A stretch of 9,727 bases of DNA, taken from positions 1 through 9,727 of the forward strand of contig CABTZP010000051.1 of assembly GCA_902489375.1 (NCBI GenBank). The letters are read 5' to 3'. The translations under genes and the position numbers were made by a program. The stretch's first letter is position 1. Every line of letters begins with the position of its first letter. Below, one piece after another: positions 1-5,415 of the stretch. This stretch comes from an uncultured Tissierellia bacterium. GTDB taxonomy: Bacteria > Bacillota > Clostridia > Tissierellales > Peptoniphilaceae. The notes beneath the pieces were generated by a model. The model ran no database searches. It was not told the DNA's origin and was given only the letters and a program-made list of their open reading frames with translations.

Positions 1-358
1 CCACTTACAAAATTTAAGTGGGAATCAGCGACTCTCCTTTTCCCACTTACAGAATTTAAGTGGAATTATGCGACTTGCCTTTTCCCACTTACGAAATGTA
101 AGTGGGAAAATAAGACTCGGTTTTTCCCACTTATAAAAATGTAAGTGGAAAAATGAGACTTGCCAATCCCCACTTAAAAATGATAAGTGGAAAAATAAGA
201 CTTGCCAATCTCCACTTAAAAATGATAAGTGGAAAAATAAGACTTGCCAATCTCCACTTAAATATGGTAAGTGGGAAAGTAAGACTTTCCTTTTTCCACT
301 TAAATTACGTAAGTGGTTTTTGGCGACTTTAAAATTCCCACTTATATGCCATAAGTGA
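1..358. repeat. Tandem array of nine 42-bp palindromic units
   Basis: Nine copies of an imperfect palindrome, CCACTTA-N7-TAAGTGG (21 bp), start at 1, 43, 85, 127, 170, 212, 254, 296 and 338. Each is followed by a 21-bp linker, so the period is exactly 42 bp except for one 43-bp unit (127-169), which has one extra base in the palindrome's centre. In units 1-8 the linker carries an invariant GACT at linker positions 9-12, often as GACTTGCC. Units 5 and 6 (170-211, 212-253) are identical over 42 bp; the outer units diverge most. The last copy (338-358) ends TAAGTGA and its linker has lost GACT. Arms are strictly conserved while the central bases vary, as expected of a dimer-binding site or a hairpin stem. 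The array starts at base 1 with an intact unit, so its true left end is unknown. I recognise no named repeat family; function is unknown. Confidence 0.95.
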
Positions 359-826
359 AAGTTCTTTTTGCCAACTTGGACACTTCCACCGAACTTTCAG
401 AAGGAACCCGCCGCCCGGCCTTCCAACCCTGATCCGCCATCCGGCACGCGCCCCAGCCCCCACCCGGGCCCGGCGGCGGGCGGCTAAAGCCGCATTGCCT
501 TCGGCAACGCTTAGTTTTAGAAGGAGCCGCCCGTGGGCGGCGTTTTCCCGGCTCGGCCACTCCCCGGGGCCTCGCCGGGCACTCTGCCATACCAACCCCG
601 TCCCGGCCGTAGGCCGGGGCACCTTATCTTCGGTCCGCCGAAGGCGGCCAAAGTCCTTAGATCCGCCATTTCGACCCTTGCCCAAAACTGCATTTCATCA
701 GCCGTCAGTTCGTCCGGCGGCGCTCAGGTCCCGCTCCACCCTCGCCGCTCCGACAGGCTCACACAAAGCCCTCGTTCAATCCAGCGATAGGGCCCGACGA
801 TCAAGCCCGCTCATCCGCCCGAAACA
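359..826. other. Gene-free GC-rich intergenic stretch with stem-loop cluster
   Basis: No gene is supported here. Short open frames on both strands are of biased composition and resemble no family I know. The DNA is strikingly C-rich on the plus strand (G-rich on the minus strand), in contrast to the AT-rich array to its left. It contains several compact hairpins between 480 and 650: GCGGCT/AGCCGC (480-493), GCATTGCC/GGCAACGC (492-510), GCCGCCC/GGGCGGC (526-541), CCCGGC/GCCGGG (547-579), CCCGGCC/GGCCGGG (602-618) and CCGCC/GGCGG (635-647). It would be transcribed as the 3' trailer of ychF if that transcript does not stop at once; I see no hairpin plus T-run terminator directly after the ychF stop. 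It could be a structured RNA, an extragenic palindrome cluster or decayed sequence. Confidence 0.6.
451..471 (-). other. Potential G-quadruplex motif
   Basis: Read on the minus strand, four runs of three or more G (469-471, 463-465, 457-461, 451-454) are separated by loops of 3, 1 and 2 bases, which fits the standard G3+N1-7 pattern. The loop CCC between the first two runs could instead pair with a G run, so folding is not certain. If ychF transcription reads through, the motif would be present in its RNA. Confidence 0.5.
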
Positions 827-1924
827 CTACACATTAAAGCGAAAATGACAAATGTCCCCATCGGCCATGACATACTGCTTGCCTTCCAGTCGGACCCGGC
901 CCGCGCTCTGGGCGGCGGCCATAGACCCATAGGCGATGAGATCGTCATAGGAGACAATCTCCGCCCGAATAAAGCCCCGCTCAATATCCGTGTGGATTTT
1001 GCCGGCCGCGTGGAGGGCGATGGTCCCTTTTTTAATGGTCCAGGCCCGGCTCTCATCCGGCCCGGTCGTCAGAAAAGAAATGAGGCCGAGAAGATCATAA
1101 GAAGCGACAATCAGCCGGTCCAGGCCGGAAGAGGAAAGGCCCATCATAGAAAGAAATTCCGCTCGTTCCTCCGGATCCTCCAGCCGGGCGATCTCTTCCT
1201 CCGCCTTGGCCGAAACGGCGACGACCTTCGCCCCCTCTTCCTGGGCAATGGCCCGGATTTTTCCGACAAAGGGATTAGAAGCTCCGTCATCGGGGGCATC
1301 GTCCTCGGAAACATTGGCAACGTAAATGATCGGTTTCATCGAAAGGAGCTGGTAGGAGCGAAGAAGCTTTTCCTCCTCTTCCGAAAGCGCCAAAATTCGA
1401 GCGGATTTTCCCTCTTCCAGGACCTCTTTTATCCGCAGAAGAAGATCCAGCTCCGGCCGGGCATCCTTATCCGCCTTGGCGACCTTCTCTTTTTTTGCGA
1501 TGAGCTTTTCCACCAAGTCCAGGTCCGCCAGAATCAGCTCCAAATTGATGGTCTCTATATCCCGAACGGGGTCAATGGCCCCGTCCACATGGGTAATATT
1601 GCTGTCTTCAAAGCACCGCAGGACCTCGACAATCGCATCCGTTGCCCGGATGTTTTCCAAAAATTTGTTTCCCAGGCCCTCGCCCTTGGAGGCCCCCCGG
1701 ACCAGGCCGGCGATGTCAAAGAATTCAATCGTTGCCGGGATCGTCTTCTTGGATGAAAACATCTTCGTCAACACCTCCAGGCGGGGATCTGGAACTTCCA
1801 CCACCCCGATATTGGGATCAATCGTACAGAAGGGGTAATTTTCCTCCGGCGCCTGCGCGTGGGTGATGGCGTTAAACAGGGTCGATTTTCCAACATTGGG
1901 TAAGCCGACAATGCCTAGTTTCAT
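827..1924 (-). CDS. ychF: Redox-regulated ATPase YchF (OLA1-type GTPase-fold protein)
   Basis: This is a 365-residue protein, the usual length (E. coli 363). It belongs to the Obg/TRAFAC P-loop family but hydrolyses ATP; it binds the ribosome and 70S particles in the cytosol and is linked to oxidative-stress responses and translation initiation. Visible motifs are the Walker A/G1 loop GLPNVGKST (residues 7-15), the G3 motif DIAG (70-73) followed by the family stretch LVRGASKGEGLGNKFL, and NVSE (204-207) in place of NKxD, which is the base-specificity change that makes YchF prefer ATP. A charged helical insert lies around 135-190. A C-terminal TGS domain starts near LISFLTTG and ends with the typical DGDICHFRFNV. 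ATG is preceded on the minus strand by AAAGGAG at good spacing. It is transcribed away from mgtE. Nothing is missing or broken. Confidence 0.97.
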   Translation of the reverse strand: MKLGIVGLPNVGKSTLFNAITHAQAPEENYPFCTIDPNIGVVEVPDPRLEVLTKMFSSKKTIPATIEFFDIAGLVRGASKGEGLGNKFLENIRATDAIVEVLRCFEDSNITHVDGAIDPVRDIETINLELILADLDLVEKLIAKKEKVAKADKDARPELDLLLRIKEVLEEGKSARILALSEEEEKLLRSYQLLSMKPIIYVANVSEDDAPDDGASNPFVGKIRAIAQEEGAKVVAVSAKAEEEIARLEDPEERAEFLSMMGLSSSGLDRLIVASYDLLGLISFLTTGPDESRAWTIKKGTIALHAAGKIHTDIERGFIRAEIVSYDDLIAYGSMAAAQSAGRVRLEGKQYVMADGDICHFRFNV

Positions 1925-1940
1925 CGCTTCTCCTTTCCAT

Positions 1941-1990
1941 CTTTTTCAGGGGGCCGATAAAGAAATTTTCCTTGAAAGGCCCTGAAAAAG
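1941..1990 (-). promoter_or_regulatory. 11-bp inverted repeat in the ychF leader
   Basis: CTTTTTCAGGG (1941-1951) and its exact complement CCCTGAAAAAG (1980-1990) flank a 28-base loop. In the ychF mRNA the hairpin would sit immediately upstream of the Shine-Dalgarno site and, if the promoter call at 2003-2032 is right, almost at the 5' end of the transcript. A 5' stability hairpin or a protein operator are both possible; there is no T-run after it in the ychF direction, so it is not a typical terminator. Confidence 0.6.
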
Positions 1991-2002
1991 GCGTTACCAT
2001 TT

Positions 2003-2032
2003 AATTTACGGGTTGTTTCTTTTTATGTTCAA
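2003..2032 (-). promoter_or_regulatory. Candidate sigma-A promoter for ychF
   Basis: On the minus strand TTGAAC (2027-2032) and TAAATT (2003-2008) are separated by 18 bases, each a 4/6 match to the -35 and -10 consensus. Transcription would start near 1996. This is a motif match only; it overlaps the candidate mgtE promoter on the other strand. Confidence 0.3.
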
Positions 2033-2040
2033 AATATAGT
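2013..2040 (+). promoter_or_regulatory. Candidate sigma-A promoter for mgtE
   Basis: TTGTTT (2013-2018) and TATAGT (2035-2040, 5/6 match to the -10 box) are separated by 16 bases. A start near 2047 would give a leader of about 135 bases that contains the terminator-like hairpin at 2119-2155. A TTGACA at 2059-2064 is a perfect -35 box but has no good -10 at normal spacing. Confidence 0.3.
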
Positions 2041-2118
2041 TAGGAGGTGGTTTTCGTTTTGACAGATGATTCATTTCCTCATCCGAATTTTTTAGTATTT
2101 TATCACAAAACATCCCTG

Positions 2119-2155
2119 AAAACGGAACCGCCCTTTAGGGGATTTCCGCTTTTTT
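2119..2155 (+). terminator. Terminator-like hairpin in the mgtE leader
   Basis: CGGAA (2123-2127) pairs with TTCCG (2144-2148), enclosing a CCC/GGG stem with a TTTA loop (2131-2140), and is followed by six T (2150-2155). Four A before the stem can extend it against the T-run. It lies only 28 bases before the mgtE ATG and no plus-strand gene precedes it in this window, so an attenuator role is more likely than ending an upstream transcript. The same TTCCG can also pair with CGGAG (2171-2175), which overlaps the mgtE Shine-Dalgarno site. Confidence 0.5.
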
Positions 2156-2182
2156 AGAAGCTTTTAGAAACGGAGGTCTGAA

Positions 2183-3535
2183 ATGTCTGAAACGCCCTAC
2201 GCCGTTCACGACCGTTCGATGCTGGAAGAATTTAAAGAATTGGCCAACAAACCCAACGAAGATATCGCTTTCATTATTAATGATTGGGAACCGACCAAAA
2301 AAGCCCTCTTCCTTCGAACGCTGCCCAAAGAAATGTTCGCCGACATTTTTTACCTGTTAGATGATGATGTCCGCCTGTCGGTTCTCCAGACCCTGACCCA
2401 ACCCGAAGTCATGGACCTGATTGATGAGATGGCCTCGGATGAGCTGGTCGATACCCTTCAGGAACTGCCAGCTAACGTCGTTACCGCCCTGTTGAATAAG
2501 ATTGACCCGCAGAGAAGAGATGTCATTAACCGGCTTTTAAATTATCCGCCGGAGTCCGTCGGCTCTCTGATGACCGTTGAATATTTAGCCGTAAAAGAAG
2601 GCGCGACCCGCTCGCAGATTCAAGAAAAGCTCTCCCAGTCAGACGCTGATTCGGAGCATCTTTTGGAAATTTACGTCATGAGCCCGACCCGGGAGCTGGT
2701 GGGGGAAATTGCCTTGGGCGATTTTGCCCGCTGGTCGAAAGAAGATGTCCGCCCCCTGATTCACACCGACCTGGTCACCGTTACGGCAACGGACGATCAG
2801 GAAATCGCCGCGAGAGACTTTAGAAAGTACCACCGGGTTATCCTTCCGGTTGTCGATTCGGAGAACCGGCTTTTAGGCGTGGTCACCGCGGATGATATCT
2901 TTGAAGTCATTGAAGATGAGCTTTTCGAAGATATGGGTCGTCAGCAGGGTTTATCCTATCCCCAGGATCACGAACCCTATCTGGAGACACCGGTCAAAAA
3001 CTTTTTTAAAGCCAGGATTGTCTGGCTGATGGTCCTGATGATTTCTGCCACCCTGACGGGGATGGTGGTTGCCCATTACGAAGCCCTGCTTGCGGCCAAT
3101 GTGGTCCTGGCCTCTTTTATTCCCATGCTGATGGACTCCGCGGGCAATGCCGGGGAGCAGGCTTCCACCACCGTAATCCGGGCGGTCACCCTTGAGGAAG
3201 TAAGCCCCCACTCTTTTGCCCAGGTGGCCTTTAAAGAAATGCGAATCGGCCTTTGCTGTGGGCTGGTTCTCGCTCTTGTAAATTTTTGCCGCCTTTATTT
3301 TTTCACCACCACGTCCTTTCACATTGCCCTGGTGGTGTCGGTGACCCTGATTTTCACTCTGACCGTCGCAAAGATGATCGGCGGGATTTTGCCCCTTTTC
3401 GCCGTCACCCTCAAGCAGGATCCGGCCGTGATGGCAGGTCCCCTTTTAACGACCATCGCCGATACGGTGACCCTGCTTTTATTCTTTGAGTTTTCGTCCC
3501 TCATGCTGGGCCTTCAAAATATTCCCCTGAGCTAG
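2183..3535 (+). CDS. mgtE: Magnesium transporter MgtE
   Basis: A 450-residue protein of normal length for the MgtE family, which forms homodimeric Mg2+-gated channels in the cytoplasmic membrane. An all-helical N domain (about residues 10-128) leads to two CBS domains (about 130-255; the first begins MTVEYLAV, the second ends GVVTADDIFEVIEDE), the cytosolic Mg2+ sensor. A connecting helix and the membrane domain follow from about residue 277 with five hydrophobic segments, starting ARIVWLMVL. The conserved pore-region stretch PMLMDSAGNAGEQ is present, as is the Asp in TIADTVTL (D427), which corresponds to the ion-selectivity Asp of the Thermus protein. ATG is set by GGAGG at 2172-2176. The gene opens the plus-strand run and has its own leader with a possible attenuator; no M-box riboswitch was found there. 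Confidence 0.97.
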   Translation: MSETPYAVHDRSMLEEFKELANKPNEDIAFIINDWEPTKKALFLRTLPKEMFADIFYLLDDDVRLSVLQTLTQPEVMDLIDEMASDELVDTLQELPANVVTALLNKIDPQRRDVINRLLNYPPESVGSLMTVEYLAVKEGATRSQIQEKLSQSDADSEHLLEIYVMSPTRELVGEIALGDFARWSKEDVRPLIHTDLVTVTATDDQEIAARDFRKYHRVILPVVDSENRLLGVVTADDIFEVIEDELFEDMGRQQGLSYPQDHEPYLETPVKNFFKARIVWLMVLMISATLTGMVVAHYEALLAANVVLASFIPMLMDSAGNAGEQASTTVIRAVTLEEVSPHSFAQVAFKEMRIGLCCGLVLALVNFCRLYFFTTTSFHIALVVSVTLIFTLTVAKMIGGILPLFAVTLKQDPAVMAGPLLTTIADTVTLLLFFEFSSLMLGLQNIPLS

Positions 3536-3540
3536 GGGAA
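3522..3540 (+). other. Hairpin spanning the mgtE stop codon
   Basis: TTCCCCT (3522-3528) pairs perfectly with AGGGGAA (3534-3540) across a 5-base loop that includes the start of the TAG stop. No T-run follows, so it is not an ordinary intrinsic terminator. Confidence 0.45.
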
Positions 3541-3564
3541 AGAGGATTGGAAGAAAAACTACCC

Positions 3565-3579
3565 CCGGCCAGCGGCCGG
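3565..3579 (+). other. GC-rich hairpin in the mgtE-aminopeptidase gap
   Basis: CCGGCC (3565-3570), loop AGC, GGCCGG (3574-3579) form a 6-bp all-GC stem that ends 8 bases before the Shine-Dalgarno site of the next gene. There is no T-run. It may act on mRNA processing or stability, or have no role. Confidence 0.45.
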
Positions 3580-3587
3580 CAATAAGG

Positions 3588-3594
3588 AAAGGAG
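3588..3594 (+). promoter_or_regulatory. Ribosome binding site that fixes a TTG start
   Basis: AAAGGAG at 3588-3594 leaves 8 bases before TTG at 3603. The upstream in-frame GTG at 3594 overlaps the site itself and cannot use it. The TTG start also gives the N-terminus MIRDHVNALRK, which matches the usual beginning of this peptidase family. Confidence 0.8.
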
Positions 3595-3602
3595 TGTTTG
3601 AG

Positions 3603-5399
3603 TTGATTCGAGATCATGTCAATGCGCTGAGAAAGCGAATGGAGGTTCTGGACCTGGATGCCTACATCGTTCCCACAGCCGACCCTCACCAGTCGGAATA
3701 CCTTCCCGACTATTACAAAACCCGCCAGTTTATCACCGGCTTTACCGGATCGGCGGGAACGGCGGTGATCACTAAAAAGGACGCGGGCCTTTGGACCGAC
3801 AGCCGCTATTTTCTTCAGGCCGCCGAAGAACTCAGGCACACCCCCTTCACCCTTTATAAAATGGGGACCGAGGATCCGACCCTCGAGGATTATCTGATCC
3901 ACAACACCCCGCCCTTTGGGAAGATCGGCTTTGACGGAGCCTGCATGTCCCTTTCGATGTTTAAAAAGCTCAAACAGTCCCTGGGCAGCCGGGCTTTGAT
4001 CTATGACGTGGACTACATCACCGATATCTGGCAGGACCGACCAGCCCTGCCCGATCAGCCGGCCTTTGCCCTCGATGAAAAATATACGGGACGCTCGATC
4101 GAAGATAAGCTTCGCATCCTCCGCTTTATGATGGCGGATCGGGAGGTGGACTTCACCTTTATCGCCGCTCCGGAGGACGTGAATTATCTCTTTAACCTCC
4201 GCGGCTGGGACGTCCAGTGCACACCCGTGATTCTTTCTTATGCCCTGATCTCCAAGGATCAGGCCATCCTTTTCATCGCCCCCGAAAAGCTTTCCGATCC
4301 GCTCAAAGACCAGCTCCACCAGGCCGGCGTCTGGACCATGGACTATGACATGGCCATGACCAAAGTGGAAGCCCTGCCCACCCGGGGAACGATCTATCTG
4401 GATCCCGACCGGACATCGGTTCTGACTTTTAAGACCCTTCCCGCCGGCCTCCGGGTCCAGACGGGAATCAACCTCACCAGCCTGATGAAAGCCATTAAAA
4501 ATGAGGTGGAGATTGAGAATATTAAGGAAGCCTTTTTAAAGGACGGGGTTGCTCTCATGCGGTTTTTTAATTGGATTGAGATGGGGGCAAGGTCGGAGAC
4601 CGTCGATGAGAAGTTGGCTGTGGAAAAGCTTAGAGAATGCCGAAAAAAGCAGGATAATTATCTGGAAGATTCTTTTGAGGCGATCATTGGCTATGGCGCG
4701 AACGCCGCCATTGTCCACTATAACCCCATGAATAATCGCAATCCGGCCACCCTGAAAGGCTCTGGCCTCTTGCTGGTGGATTCGGGCGGTCAGTATCTGG
4801 AAGGCACCACAGACATTACTCGGACCTACGCCATGGGACCGACCAGTCCCGAAGAAAAAAAGGATTACACCCTGGTCTTAAAGGCCCATATCGCCGGGAT
4901 GACGGCGGTCTTCCCGAAGGGAACAACGGGCGCCTACCTGCATTTTCTAACCCGTGCCCCCCTCTTCCAGGAGGGAATGGATTATCAGCATGGGACAGGC
5001 CATGGAGTCGGTCACGTCCTCTCCTGCCATGAAGGGCCCCAGAGCATTTCGGCCCGGGGAGACGAGGTGGAAATTGTCCCGGGCATGGTTACCTCCATGG
5101 AACCGGGCCTCTATATAGAAGGAAAGCACGGAATTCGGACCGAGTCCATCATGCTTTGCCGGGAAAAAGAGACGAGCGAATGGGGGACCTTCTATGAATT
5201 TGAGCCTCTAACCTGGGTTCCTATCGACACCCGGCCCCTGGACCTGAGTCTGCTTTCGGATTTTGAGATCGACTGGCTCAACACCTATAATAAGACCTGT
5301 TTTGAAAAGCTCTCCCCCCGGATGAAGGATGAGGGCGATGACCTCCTTTATCTCAAAACCCGCTGCCAGCCGGTGAAAAAGATCTCTTCCGGCCGGTAA
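3603..5399 (+). CDS. Xaa-Pro aminopeptidase (aminopeptidase P, M24B family)
   Basis: From the TTG start this is a 598-residue protein, the size of the long three-domain aminopeptidase P type (about 600) rather than the short bacterial PepP (about 440). It is a cytosolic dinuclear metalloenzyme that removes an N-terminal residue preceding proline. Two creatinase-like N-terminal domains (about 1-130 and 160-310) precede the M24 pita-bread catalytic domain (about 312-530) and a C-terminal extension. All five metal ligands are visible: D393 in VDSGGQY, D404 in TTDITRT, H467 in HGTGHGVGH, E500 in MEPGLY and E514 in GIRTESIML; their spacings match the human enzyme closely. Further active-site histidines lie in VHYNP, at H463 and in CHEGP. 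There is no signal peptide. It lies 67 bp after mgtE and 16 bp before uvrC. Exact substrate preference cannot be read from sequence. Confidence 0.93.
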   Translation: MIRDHVNALRKRMEVLDLDAYIVPTADPHQSEYLPDYYKTRQFITGFTGSAGTAVITKKDAGLWTDSRYFLQAAEELRHTPFTLYKMGTEDPTLEDYLIHNTPPFGKIGFDGACMSLSMFKKLKQSLGSRALIYDVDYITDIWQDRPALPDQPAFALDEKYTGRSIEDKLRILRFMMADREVDFTFIAAPEDVNYLFNLRGWDVQCTPVILSYALISKDQAILFIAPEKLSDPLKDQLHQAGVWTMDYDMAMTKVEALPTRGTIYLDPDRTSVLTFKTLPAGLRVQTGINLTSLMKAIKNEVEIENIKEAFLKDGVALMRFFNWIEMGARSETVDEKLAVEKLRECRKKQDNYLEDSFEAIIGYGANAAIVHYNPMNNRNPATLKGSGLLLVDSGGQYLEGTTDITRTYAMGPTSPEEKKDYTLVLKAHIAGMTAVFPKGTTGAYLHFLTRAPLFQEGMDYQHGTGHGVGHVLSCHEGPQSISARGDEVEIVPGMVTSMEPGLYIEGKHGIRTESIMLCREKETSEWGTFYEFEPLTWVPIDTRPLDLSLLSDFEIDWLNTYNKTCFEKLSPRMKDEGDDLLYLKTRCQPVKKISSGR

Positions 5400-5415
5400 A
5401 GGGGACGGACGGCCG

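Noticed and set aside
1..358. CRISPR array
   Set aside because: Linkers are related to one another (shared GACT, two identical units) rather than unique spacers, the conserved part is a 21-bp palindrome with a variable centre, and no cas gene is in the window.
329..848. Overlapping open frames of about 80-120 codons on both strands
   Set aside because: They are Arg/Pro/Gly-rich products of the GC-rich bias, match no family I know, overlap one another and lack good ribosome sites.
845..1756. 303-codon open frame antisense to ychF
   Set aside because: It mirrors the codon bias of ychF; the ychF strand encodes a complete, motif-perfect protein.
2037..2182. M-box (ykoK) magnesium riboswitch upstream of mgtE
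   Set aside because: Only GTTAGG resembles it; the following conserved blocks and the closing P1 strand are missing.
3501..4319. 272-codon open frame antisense to the aminopeptidase gene
   Set aside because: It is a shadow of a clearly conserved gene and has no recognisable domain.
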